Positions 1 through 9,153 of a DNA stretch of 64,000 nt are shown piece by piece (the stretch's first letter is position 1; each line of letters begins with the position of its first letter). Below the pieces are notes generated by a model. The model did no database searches. It saw nothing but the letters and a program-made list of their open reading frames with translations, and had not been told where the DNA came from. The stretch is from Limnospira fusiformis SAG 85.79 (GTDB lineage: Bacteria; Cyanobacteriota; Cyanobacteriia; Cyanobacteriales; Microcoleaceae). A program made the position numbers and the translations under genes. The stretch spans positions 2,965,403 to 3,029,402 of the forward strand of contig NZ_CP051185.1 of the NCBI RefSeq assembly GCF_012516315.1, given 5' to 3'.

Positions 1-168
1 CAAAATCTCCAAGTATCCTGCCTGTGCTGCGAACATTAACACCGTAACACCATCGCGATCTTTAGCGTTAGCATTTCCCCCCTTAGCCAGGAGAGCGCGG
101 GTGTTAATTAAATTACCCGTCTTAACCGCTCTAAGTAAGGTAGTGTCCCGCTGTGTTGTTGAACCCAT
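1..168 (-). CDS. Ankyrin repeat protein, N-terminal part (cut by window edge)
   Basis: The minus strand reads an open frame of 56 codons from an ATG at 168 to the window edge. It begins MGSTTQRDTTLLRAVKTGN and continues with the ankyrin pattern LLRAVKTGNLINTRALLAKG followed by NAKDRDGVTVLMFAAQAGY. The motif order (DxDGxTxLMxAAxxGxLEIL) is typical of ankyrin repeats, which mediate protein-protein contacts. Only the first one and a half repeats are visible, so the length, partner and any fused domain are unknown. The first repeats are clear; the start codon is the only ATG in frame near the repeat start. Confidence 0.75.
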   Translation of the reverse strand, partial: MGSTTQRDTTLLRAVKTGNLINTRALLAKGGNANAKDRDGVTVLMFAAQAGYLEIL

Positions 169-400
169 GAAATGTTTTTCTCATCCCACTCGTTGGTTGG
201 AGGACAGAACTACGATGACTCCATAATAGAGAACCCCGCAGTTGCCAATTGCATCTTCGCAGGATCTATCAAAAACAGTCAATCTTTTTAGCCCATAACA
301 TAAGCAAATTCCCACAGCCGGAAGATATCACAAACACAACTGATCGGTAATATGCTAAGTTTTATTAAGGTTTCATCATTTTACCGATTCGGAGAACACT

Positions 401-871
401 ATGGATCTGCCAATTCCAGATACTATCAAACCCTACCTGAATTTTATTCACCCAGCGATTATGTGGGTGTTGTTAGCGCTAACAATTTACGCAATGTACC
501 TAGGGGTGCAAATTCGGCGCACCAGGTCATCCGAGGGGGAACAGAAAAAAGAACTGATCAAGGGAAAATTCAATAGCAAACACTATCAAGTCGGGTCGCT
601 GATCCTGGCTTTGATGGTGCTAGGCTCTATTGGTGGAATGAGTGTCACCTATATCAACAACCATAAATTATTTGTGGGTCCTCATCTCCTAGTAGGATTA
701 GGGATGACTGGAATGGTGGCGGTTTCAGCTTCTCTGAGTCCCCTGATGCAAAAGGGGGTTAATTGGGCGCGATATACTCATATCGGCTTGAACACAGTAT
801 TGTTAGGACTGTTTTTATGGCAAGCCCTAACAGGGGTAGAAATCCTGCAACGGATTATCAGCAATATGTAG
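401..871 (+). CDS. DUF4079 family membrane protein
   Basis: This 156-residue protein resembles the DUF4079 family of cyanobacterial and plastid membrane proteins, whose biochemical role is not established. Four hydrophobic segments are visible, at about residues 15-35, 65-85, 93-112 and 125-145. The second and third are linked by a short loop with an HKLFVGPHLLVGLG motif whose histidines are reminiscent of haem-binding cytochrome b-type membrane proteins; haem binding is only a guess. A GGAG ribosome binding site lies 7 bases before the ATG at 401. The stop codon (869-871) lies one or two bases from the end of the inserted tnpB element, so the gene escaped disruption narrowly. Confidence 0.8.
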   Translation: MDLPIPDTIKPYLNFIHPAIMWVLLALTIYAMYLGVQIRRTRSSEGEQKKELIKGKFNSKHYQVGSLILALMVLGSIGGMSVTYINNHKLFVGPHLLVGLGMTGMVAVSASLSPLMQKGVNWARYTHIGLNTVLLGLFLWQALTGVEILQRIISNM

Positions 872-880
872 TTTGACACT

Positions 881-901
881 CCCCGCGCTAAAGCGACGGG
901 G
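881..901. repeat. Right-end subterminal hairpin of tnpB element
   Basis: A 21-base imperfect palindrome with CCCCG/CGGGG arms lies just after the tnpB stop. The identical 21 bases recur at 4583-4603 at the other end of the element. In this family the right-end transcript also forms the guide RNA scaffold (omega RNA) for TnpB, so the 3' end of tnpB and this hairpin may be expressed as RNA; that is inferred from the family. Confidence 0.7.
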
Positions 902-2097
902 ATTCTTCACTCAACGAGCCAACTTGCTCAGACAGGATTGCTCCAGCCAAAGTAGAGGTCGATTCTCCTGAAGCGTTGCTTGCGTCTAGCGCCAAAGTTC
1001 CGGTATGCCCTACCGTACTCAATCCCCGACTAAGGATGTTTCTCGCTGCATTATAGTCCCTGTCCATCACACATCCACATCGACAAACATGAGTTCGAGT
1101 GGATAAAGTCTTCTGCACAATGACACCGCAGCGAGAGCATTCCTGGCTTGTCCTGTGGGGTGGAACAGCAATAGTGCTCTTGCCGAACACCTTGCCCAAA
1201 TATTCCAACCACACCCTAAACTGATACCAGGAAGCGTCGCTAATCGATTTAGCAAGGCTGTGATTTCGCACCATATTCCTGATTCTCAAATCTTCATAGG
1301 CTACCAAGTCGTTAGACTGGATTACGCATCTTGCCAACTTCACAGCCAAATCTTTACGCTGCCTACTTATCTTGAGATGGCGCTTGCCTAGAACCACCTT
1401 GGCCTTGGCTCGATTCTGACCCCCTTTCTTCCTTCTGGAAACAGTGCGCTGCGACTGCTTTAGTCGTGATTCACTTTTCCTGAGATGCCGGGGGTTTCCA
1501 ACTGTTTCACCGTTGCTATCGGTGTAGAACTCTTTGAGTCCAACATCCAAGCCGATGGCTCGACCAGAGGGTTCAACAAATTCAGTCCGTTCTACACGAA
1601 TACAGAACTGAACATAGTAGCCATCGGCTCTTTTGACGAGGCGAACTCGCTTAATCTGCTCTATTGGATAGAAATGCAGATCACGAGTGCCTTTGAGCTT
1701 TAGTCTACCAATGCCCTTCTTGTCGGTGAAGGTGATTGCCTTGCGATTCGAGTCTAACTTCCACCCAGAGGTTTTGTACTCTACCGAGCGGTTATTTTTC
1801 TTAAAAGAGGGAAACCCTTTCTTTCCGGGGATACCCTTCTTGCAGTTTTCGTAGAATCGAGAGATTGCACTCCAGGCTCTTTCTGCGGATGCTTGCCGAG
1901 CCATGCTGTTGAGTTCAGCAGCAAAAGGGAATTCCTTAGCAAGTTGAGCACATAGCTTTTGCAGGTCGTTCTGTCCAGTTCCCTGGTTGTCCATCCAATA
2001 ACGGATGGCTTGGTTTCGGATGAACTGAACTGTTCTCACCGCCTCGTCTATGGCGCTGAATTGCTGGGGTTTTCCGTAGGCTTTGAACTCTAGTACA
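888..2097 (-). CDS. tnpB: TnpB, RNA-guided nuclease of IS200/IS605 type (exon 2; gene split by group II intron)
   Basis: The main exon encodes nearly all of a TnpB nuclease. RuvC-like residues are intact: Asp in IGLDVGLKEF, Glu in VAYEDLRIRNM, Asp in DRDYNAARNIL. A zinc ribbon is present (CSRCG and CRCG). The open frame can be read upstream to 2213, but that extension is intron sequence. Joining exon 1 (ATGAT, 4511-4507) to exon 2 (from 2097) across the intron gives ATG ATT GTA CTA GAG, i.e. MIVLEFKAYGK, the usual N-terminus of this TnpB group. The spliced product would be 404 residues. Expression of a normal protein therefore needs intron splicing, or initiation from a non-standard codon. 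Neighbouring tnpA is absent. Confidence 0.85.
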
Positions 2098-4506
2098 GTT
2101 AAACTAAGCCGGGTAGTCGCCCACCCGACTCGTCTCCAAAACCGGACTTGAGACTTTAACCTCATCCGGCTCCTCGATAACTTGGCTCTTGTCATGAGAA
2201 CCGTGACTACCATCTAAGGCCGTCTTAACGTCGTGACAGTGACGGTGAAGAAGTTGGAGGTTCTTGTATGTATCCTTTCCGCCTTTCGACTTAGGGATGA
2301 TGTGGTCGATTTCCATCACGTCTTCTTCCCGGAATGTTAGTCCGCAGTGGGCGCACTTCCCTTTTTGTTTCTTCAAGAGCTTTGACACCCTTGTAGGAAT
2401 TCCTGGTTGTTTGCCCATTCTTGTACTCCAGTATTTAAGATTACCGTCGTATGGACTGGCTTCGCCTTTGACCTTGGTGTGGTGGATAATTGGTGTTTCT
2501 GCATGGCTTCGTAACTGCATCGGGTTTGACTCCGTGCGAGTCGCGAAAGCCCAATTTCTACTTCCAATCTTCCGCCAATATTTCCGAGCTACCCATTTCC
2601 CAGTCTTATTTGAGTGTCTTCTTTTTCCCCATCTGGCTAATTTCCAATAGAGGAGTTCGTCCAATTGGGAGAATATTTGTTTTGACACCGCAGTTGAGTA
2701 GTAGTTACTCCATCCCCTGATGACCGGATTAAGGTGTTCCTAATTAGCCCCTCTTGTGGTGCGACGATGTGAGAATCTACTATCTGTTTCAATTTCTGGT
2801 AATGGGACTTGACAGCCTTCTTGCTGGGTTTGATGATGGTTTTGAATCCTAGAGGCTCATTATGGGTATTCTTCCCGGTTTTGTATTTGCCAACTTTATG
2901 TTGTCGGATGTTAAAACCGAGAAAATCGAATCCCATTATCACACTCTTGAGTGTGAGTGATATGAGTTTTTTCCTCTTTGAGTTCTAATCCCATCCCTTT
3001 CAACCATTCCTGGATGTGGTCACGACATTTCTCGATTACCCCAAGGTTTTCGTGAATGATAACGAAGTCATCTGCGTATCTGATTAAGGATACTGCTCGT
3101 CTTCGATTGGTACGACTACCTTTTCCAGGTAGTTGTTCCACTAATTCCTTGATGCTCTCTTCCATGCCGTGGAGGGCAATATTTGCCAGTAGGGGACTTA
3201 TTACGCCTCCCTGTGGTGTCCCCTCATCGGTCGGGAATAGCTGTCCAGAATCTATTACCCCAGCTTTTAACCATGCCCGGATTTGTCGTCTGATGGCGGG
3301 TATCGTTTCGAGCTTGTCCAATAGTTTGCCATGGTCAATCCTGTCAAAGCATTTAGCAATGTCAGGCGTCTAATACCCATTTAGGTTTGCACCTAATGGC
3401 ATTGAATATTGCCCCGATTGCGTCCTGACAAGACCTACCTGGTCTGAACCCGTATGAGTTAGGTTCAAATTTGGCTTCCCATTGGGGTTCGAGTGCCATT
3501 TTGACTAAGGCTTGTAATGCGCGGTCGTATATTGTGGGTATTCCTAATGGTCTCTTTTCGTCTCTTCCCGGTTTGGGAATCCATACCCGACGTGCGGGTT
3601 TGGCTTTTGAGTTGAGCTTCAATTGACCTACAAGGCGCATACGTGCTTTTGGGGATAGGGATTTAACCCCATCCACTCCTGCCGTCTTTTTGCCTTGATT
3701 ATCTTGTGTAACCCGACGAGCCGCTAACATTCTGGCTGACCAGCTCTTCAGCAGTAACTTTTGGAGTCCGCGAACTGTTTTGATGTCACCACGACGTTCG
3801 GCTTGATGAATCCGTTTTTGCAGGCGGAAGACTCGACGTTCGATTGATTTCCAATCAACATCTTGCCATTCCAGCACCACCGTATTGTTTCCAATCGTTT
3901 TGGGCATTTCCATGCTACTAAGGCTCCATCTTCCAAGTTATCGTGAGTCCGTCAGCATATCCTGGGCATTACCCCAGACATTCGCTTCTGACTCAATCCT
4001 TCCTCACGTTGGCTTGCGGATGGTTTCCTACTCAGGATTTCGACCTTATTCCTGAGAGCAACAACGGAGGTTACTTCGTTCCAGATATCGATTGATTGTG
4101 CCTTTAGGATGCCACTTTACGCCGGGTTTATTTGGGTGTATGAGAGGTCTGTATGATATCAGCCTCCCCTTTATCCTTTAGCCATTTTGGCTCCTGCGTG
4201 TCAGTCTAATTTTCGCAGGTTTATAGTAACGACGCTTTCGGACGTGACTTCGTTTTCTATCCATGGACACTTGCTCAAGAGGGCGCCCGTTTAGACCCAG
4301 GCTTACTCCCTTTCATCCCCGCTTCACAGATTGATGACCAGTCGCTACTGTGGGGGACGTGCTTTCACGCGATACACCTCGCGGGATGGACTTTCACCAC
4401 CATCGATATCTAGTTGTCAAGGTTCAATGCCCTTTGGGGGCTGTGTTCCCTGCCCCGCCTACGTTTCAGGAATTTTCCTTCTACTTTTGGCGGGAACGAA
4501 TCGCAC
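2098..4506 (-). mobile_element. Group II intron E, inserted in tnpB codon 2
   Basis: The 5' end is GTGCGATTCG (4506 downward), matching the GUGYG consensus. The 3' end is recognisable from domain V at about 2193-2158 (GAGCCGGATGAGG ... AGTCCGG), followed by a domain VI hairpin with a candidate branch adenosine seven bases before the terminal AAC at 2098. The intron is 2409 bases long and encodes a maturase in domain IV, now frameshifted. Precise removal restores the tnpB frame (ATG AT / T GTA), which is strong support for both splice sites. Its 5' sequence differs from introns A-D, so it belongs to another lineage. Splicing today would depend on a maturase supplied in trans. Confidence 0.88.
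2104..3913 (-). pseudogene. Group II intron reverse transcriptase/maturase with HNH domain, frameshifted (intron E)
   Basis: Homology to group II intron-encoded proteins continues through four reading frames. 3913-3362 holds the N-terminus and early RT blocks (RRVTQDNQGKKTAGVDG, RRVWIPKPGRDEKRPLGIPT). About 3370-2911 holds the catalytic RT block (IRYADDFVII). 2942-2735 holds the start of the X/thumb domain (GFDFLGFNIRQ). 2735-2104 holds the rest of X and an HNH endonuclease (CAHCG, DHIIPKSKGG, LQLLHRHCHD). Breaks fall near 3363 (one extra base after VLDA), near 2936 and near 2735. The last open frame also reads through domain V and VI. Active-site residues survive, but no full-length protein can be made without frameshifting. 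Confidence 0.85.
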
Positions 4507-4582
4507 ATCATGGCTATATCCATGCACACAATATAAGCCGTCTTGGCAGGACGGCGACTCAAGTCGCCGTGTCGTCTTTCAT

Positions 4583-4603
4583 CCCCGCGCTAAAGCGACG
4601 GGG
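4583..4603. repeat. Left-end subterminal hairpin of tnpB element
   Basis: This is the same 21-base palindrome as at 881-901, located upstream of the tnpB start on the minus strand. Two more small palindromes lie between it and the start codon: one around 4533-4549 (CCGTC/GACGG) and one around 4548-4565 (CGGCGACT/AGTCGCCG). They probably belong to the structured left end. Confidence 0.65.
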
Positions 4604-4717
4604 CTTTCAGACTCCCGCACTATTGTCGTAAGTAAGTAGTAGTAGGGGTCGAGAGTAGAGTCGCCTCTACCCCCTCCCATACAAAACCGTGCGTGACAGT
4701 TTCCCATCACACGGCTC

Positions 4718-5216
4718 CTAATCTGACTGCTCCGTTGTTAAGGATACAGCTTTGGCGTTGTCTAACGCCGTTTTATCATCGTGACAGTGGCGGTGTAGTA
4801 GTTGGAGATTCTTATATTCATCCTTTCCACCTTGGTTTCGAGGTATAATGTGGTCTACTTCAACTAAATCCGGTGGTACGAAATATTGTCCGCACCAGGT
4901 ACACCTACCTTTTTGCTTTTTGAGTAGTTTTGCTACCCTATTTGGCGTTTCAATTGCTTGTCCTTTCCTGGTTGCCCAGTAAGTCCAATTTCCGTCGTAT
5001 GGTGTTGCGTCAGGGCGTATTGGGGTGTGTCTAACATTTGGAGTCCAACTATGTTGCCATAATGTGAATCCATCCTTGGTCTTGAATAACCAGGATTCAT
5101 GTCTCTCTTTCCCATTGCTAAGTTTAACCGTTCCTTTGTGGAAGTAGTTTCCTAGCTTTTCGTAACTTGCCTTTCCGCATCTTGATGCTGTCCATGCCCG
5201 TAACATTAACCAGATG
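4718..5216 (-). pseudogene. Maturase of intron B, C-terminal part (thumb end plus HNH), after intron C
   Basis: This is the distal part of the intron B maturase. It begins at IWLMLRAWTASRC just after the 3' end of intron C and ends at 4718. It carries the HNH endonuclease: CTWCGQYF, VDHIIPRNQGGKDEY and LQLLHRHCHDDKTAL. The open frame can be extended to 5248, but the first eleven codons are intron C sequence. If canonical intron ends are used (5' exon ending at 6131, 3' exon starting at 5216), the joined frame is off by one base; joining at 5215 would restore D-H-I-I-W-L. Either the 3' boundary is one base further on or an indel occurred. Confidence 0.8.
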
Positions 5217-6130
5217 GTAGGGGTCGAAAGGAAAGTCACCTTTCCCAACTCCCATTCAAAACCGTGCTTGAAAGTTTCCCTTCACACGGCTCCTGATGTG
5301 GATACCCTCTTTGTCAAAGGAACAAGGTTACTACCCCCTGCTTTATGACTTCAACTTTGGGAGCTATATGCTTGCGTTAGTCTTTAAACTCGCTTTCGCC
5401 ATTAAACTCTTACTTATCGCAGTCTCTATATCCATATCGTGACTAGTGGGCATATCCCAACCATTACAGTTAGGCATTGGCTTTCAGTCACATCCCTTCC
5501 CCTTATGGGCTTGCGCTTACACTTTTCACTACTCTACGAGATGTACTCGCAGAGAGCCCAACAGGGGTTTCAACGTTCCGTATATATGGGCATTCCATCT
5601 TTAGATTTGTCCTATCCACCGGGGTACATTTTAAAGGTCTGTGTAGGTGATGACATAATTACCCTACTTTTCCCCTTGTCCTTTTGGACGCAGCGTATCA
5701 GCCTATTTCGCTGCTAACTAGTTACGGTGGTTCAAGCCAGACATTCGGTTTCCCTAATCATGGATGGTTGGCAGTGGTCGCCTCTGGTAGTAGGTTCTAC
5801 TTCACGCCTTCCGTTCCCCGCTTCAATCCCAGATTTGTGATTTCTGAAACTGGGGGTGGCTACCGCCTTTACTCTTTCCCAAATCACCCCAAGTGGGTTG
5901 AAATACTCCTCCTTGTAGTATACTTGGAAGATAAAAGTGTATTCTGTGATTTCTTAAATGGGATTGACCCTGAGTTCCCTGCCTTGCTTAGATTCACAAC
6001 TCCCTAAGCGTCGGGACATATATACAGTTGAGGGGTTAGACCGATACTGAGTAACCGTGTAAAGGTCTAATTGCCCTCTAGGAGGTTATTTCGGCATTGC
6101 AGCCTTATTTGACTCCTAAACGTTTCGCAC
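5217..6130 (-). mobile_element. Group II intron C, ORF-less, nested in the maturase gene of intron B
   Basis: The 5' end is GTGCGAAACG at 6130 and the 3' end CCCCTAC at 5223-5217. Domain V (AGGAGCCGTGTGAAGGG ... AAGCACGGTTTTG) lies at about 5295-5255. The sequence is nearly identical along its length to intron A (8143-9057), including the same blocks of hairpins. It holds no maturase gene. At about 5394 it keeps a ribosome binding site-like stretch and ATG GCG AAA GCG AGT TTA AAG, the beginning of the family's maturase gene, followed by a quick stop. This is the scar of an internal deletion. Together with B it forms a twintron arrangement. Confidence 0.87.
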
Positions 6131-7445
6131 TATGTGGTCTAGTTTAATGAAGGTCTCTGATGAGACAACCCCTGAATAGTAGTTTGACCATCCCCTTATG
6201 ATTGGGTTTAGTTTTCTAATCAGGGCTGATTGAGGTGCTGTTTTATGTTGTTTGATTACACCTTTAATCACTTCTGTGTGGGCTTTAACTGCTTTGTTGC
6301 TGGGTTTGATGTGGGTTTTGAAACCCAACATTTTATGTGGGGTCTTGTTAAATAGGAAGCCTCCTTTTCTTCTTCCCCTACTTTTTCCAGATTTATATTT
6401 TCCTACTGGATATTGCCTGATATTGAATCCTAGAAAATCAAATCCTGGTTCTTCTGTTTTGCCGTTATACTCAATGGGATTGAGTGTATGGCAAATTCGA
6501 GTCTTTTCGGGTTTAATTTCTAGTCCTACAGGTTTTAACCATTCGGAGATTGCAGTTTTGCACTGTTCAATGATTTCTAGTGATGGAGATATTACTACAA
6601 AATCATCAGCGTATCTGATTATTGTGGCTTGCACCACATTTTTCTTCTTAGGATACATTGTTTTTATGAGCCTAACCATCCCATCCAGTGCGATGTTGGC
6701 TAGGAGTGGACTTATTACCCCTCCTTGGGGTGTCCCTGCTTCTGTATCCTTAAATACACCGTTATCTAGCACGCCTGCTTTGAGCCATGATTTCAGGTCT
6801 CTTTTTAGACTGCTTGGACAATGAATTTTGGACAGAAGGTAATCATGGTTTATTCGGTCAAAACATTTAGCTATATCTGCATCCAGAACATAATAACCTC
6901 CTTTGTTGATACTCTGAAAGATTCTGGATATTGCATCGTGAGCAGACTTTCCCGGTCTGAATCCATAGCTTGTGTCTTCAAATCTCGATTCCCATTCAGG
7001 TTCGAGAGCCGACTTAACCAAGGCTTGCCTTGCTCTATCTTGGATTGTGGGTATTCCTAGAGGGCGTTTTTCATCCCTACCAGGTTTTGGAATCCACACC
7101 CTTCGCAGTGGTTTTACTTTGAGATTTCCTTTAATATTCTCAACAAGTTTAAACCTTTGTCTTGGCGAGATTGCTCTCATTCCATCGACTCCAGCCGTTT
7201 TCTTGCCTTGATTATCTTGGGTCACTCGCCGTATTGCTAGTAGACGGGCATAATATGATTTGCACAATAGACGTTGCAACCTTCTCGCTTTTGCGTCCTG
7301 TCCCGATTTAGCTGCTTGAAATATCCTCTTTTGGAGCTTGAAAACTTTTCTCTGAACTTTCGCCCAGGGAATTTGTTTCCATACAAACGCACGTCTTGAT
7401 TAGCTTTGATTTCTCAAACCCTTTCTTTAAACTCGCTTTCGTCAT
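6131..7445 (-). pseudogene. Maturase of intron B, N-terminal part (reverse transcriptase and X domain)
   Basis: The readable frame from 7399 to 6116 encodes RT blocks in order: VFKLQKRIFQ, RRVTQDNQGKKTAGVDG, RRVWIPKPGRDEKRPLGIPT, SYGFRPGKSAHDAI, GTPQGGVISPLLANI, the catalytic IIRYADDFVVIS, then X-domain GFDFLGFNIRQ and LNPIIRGWSNYYSG. The last four codons (VRNV) are intron C sequence; the gene is cut after LDHI at 6131. Upstream, a good ribosome binding site (AGGAG, six bases from ATG at 7445) starts MTKASLKKGFEKSKLIK in a frame one base off. A single-base indel near 7380 therefore seems to have broken the N-terminus as well. RT active-site residues are intact. Confidence 0.85.
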
Positions 7446-8142
7446 AGTAACTCCTACTAGACTCTATTCTTTACAGTCAAACCGTGACCCGTCTGCATAT
7501 CCCTATCATTACAATAGGGCGTTGGCTTCTGGTCACATCTCACCCCCTAATAGGCTTACGTTTACACTTATCACTACTAACTATCTCGACCAGATAATCA
7601 GAGCCTAAAAGGGGTTATAACGTTCCGTTTATATGGGCATTCCATCTTTAGACTTGTCCTATCCACCGGGGTACTTTTAAAGGTCTGTGAAGATGGTATG
7701 TCGAAACCTCTTCTTTTCCCCTTATTCTTTTGAACGCAGCGTGTCAACCTATTTCGCTGCTTAATAGTTACGATGGTTCAAGTCGGAGCATTCAGATTTC
7801 CTTAGTCATGGATGGTTGGCAGTGGTCGGATTATTGGGAATAGGTTTCCCTCACGCCTTCCGTTCCCCGCTTTAATCCCAGGGTTGTGAATCCTAAAATT
7901 GGGGGTGGCTATCGCCGTTACTCTCAACGCAATTGTTAAGGAATCATTAGGATTTCTAGCTTTGCGTCTTTGACCTTGAGTTCCTTGCCTTGTTTGTATA
8001 TTTTTATACCAAACGTAGGATATATAAACAGTTATGGGATGGTCAGGATACGAGTTCCTTATATTTCACCAAGGGGTGAAAGTCCCACTAGGAGGTTATT
8101 TCAGGCATTGCAGCCTTATTTGACTCCTAAACGTCTCGCACC

Positions 8143-9057
8143 GTTATGGTCGAAGGGAAAGTCACCTTTCCCAACTCCAATTCAAAACCGTGCTTGCGAG
8201 TTTCCCAGCACACGGCTCCTGATGTGGATACCCTCTTTGTCAAAGGAACAAGGTTACGACCCCCTGCTTTATGACTTCAACTTTGGGAGCTATATGCTTG
8301 CGTTAGTCTTTAAACTCGCTTTCGCCATTAAACTCTTACTTATCGCAGTCTCTATATCCACACCGTGACTAGTGGGCATATCCCAACCATTACAGTTAGG
8401 CATTGGCTTTCAGTCACATCCCTTCCCCTTATGAGCTTGCGCTTACACTTTTCACTACTCTACGAGATGTACTCGTAGAGAGCCCAACAGGGGTTTCAAC
8501 GTTCCGTATATATGGGCATTCCATCTTTAGATTTGTCCTATCCACCGGGGTACATTTTAAAAGTCTGTGTAGGTGTTGATAACAGTACCCTACTTTTCCC
8601 CTTACTCTTTTGAGCGCAGCGTGTCAACCTATTTCGCTACTTAATACTTACGGTGGTTCAAGCCAGACATTTGGTTTCCCTAATCATGGATGGTTGGCAG
8701 TGGTCGGATTGGGAATAGGTTTCCCTTACGCCTTCCGTTCCCCGCTTCAATCCCAGATTTGTGATTTCTGAAACTGGGGGTGGCTATCGCCTTTACTCTT
8801 TCCCAAATCACCCCAAGTGGGTTAAATACTCCTCCTTATAGTATACTTGGAGGATAAATAGTGTATTCTGTGATTTCTTATATGGGATTGACCTTGAGTT
8901 CCCTGCCTTGCTTAGTCTATGCTTAGTCTATACTCTAAGCACTCTAAGCGTCGGGACATATATACAGTTAAGGGGTTAGACTGGTTGAAGGTCTAATTGC
9001 CCTCTAGGAGGTTATTTCAGGCATTGCAGCCTTATTTGACTCCTAAACGTCTCGCAC
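8143..9057 (-). mobile_element. Group II intron A, ORF-less
   Basis: The 5' end is GTGCGAGACG at 9057; domain V (AGGAGCCGTGTGCTGGG ... AAGCACGGTTTTG) lies at about 8219-8178. The 3' end is read as CCATAAC at 8149-8143, with the same seven-base spacing from the branch adenosine as in B, C and D. It is about 915 bases long and nearly identical to intron C. It has no maturase gene but keeps the vestigial maturase start (ATGGCGAAAGCGAG at about 8331). Its 3' end lies one base from the 5' end of intron B. It sits in the short gap between the convergent DUF4079 and DUF1997 genes. Confidence 0.85.
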
Positions 9058-9095
9058 GTCATATCTATTATAGCCTAGACCCAGCTACGATAACC

Positions 9096-9138
9096 GGTGG
9101 GGGGTTGCTACCAAGGCATCAGCAATTATCCCCCCACC
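9096..9138 (-). terminator. Strong hairpin downstream of DUF1997 gene
   Basis: The arms GGTGGGGGG (9096-9104) and CCCCCCACC (9130-9138) pair perfectly, with a second pairing TTGCT/AGCAA inside. The hairpin begins 15 bases past the stop codon of the minus-strand DUF1997 gene. There is no clear T-run, so it may act as a 3' stabiliser or a bidirectional terminator. Confidence 0.55.
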
Positions 9139-9153
9139 GCACCCTACAGATAA

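Larger units (their letters stand above)
873..4627 (-). mobile_element. IS200/IS605-type tnpB-only insertion sequence carrying a group II intron
   Basis: The element runs on the minus strand from about 4627 to about 873. Both ends carry the same 21-base stem-loop (4583-4603 and 881-901; CCCCG...CGGGG around CTTTAG), as expected for subterminal hairpins of IS200/IS605 elements. The left end follows a TTAC tetranucleotide (4631-4628), the target used by several members of this family, and the right end finishes in TCAA. No tnpA is present, so movement would need a transposase in trans. About 2.4 kb of its length is a group II intron in the start region of tnpB; without it the element would be about 1.35 kb. 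Exact ends are inferred from the hairpins and the TTAC/TCAA pattern and may be off by one or two bases. Confidence 0.75.
4642..8141 (-). mobile_element. Group II intron B, maturase-encoding, interrupted by intron C
   Basis: The 5' end is GTGCGAGACG at 8141. Domains I-III lie between 8141 and about 7450, the maturase gene lies in domain IV, and domain V (AGGAGCCGTGTGATGGG ... CGCACGGTTTTG, about 4723-4685) and domain VI follow the HNH stop. The 3' end is CCCCTAC at 4648-4642, seven bases after a candidate branch adenosine. The 3' flank runs directly into the TTAC target of the tnpB element. Removing intron C (914 bases) leaves about 2.6 kb, a normal size. B is the only member of its family here with a maturase gene, so it is the likely source of the protein that moved A, C and D. 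Confidence 0.85.

Noticed and set aside
888..2213. TnpB reading frame extended to 2213
   Set aside because: Codons from 2213 to 2098 are domain V/VI of the group II intron; the true N-terminus comes from exon 1 at 4511-4507.
5439..6007. Open frames inside intron C on the plus strand
   Set aside because: They are antisense to intron RNA structure, recur in A and D because the introns are copies, and have no protein-like composition.
2104..7445. Reverse transcriptases as part of a retron or diversity-generating system
   Set aside because: Both carry the X/maturase and HNH domains, and flanking GTGCG/domain V signals show they are group II intron proteins; no template/variable repeat or retron RNA was seen.
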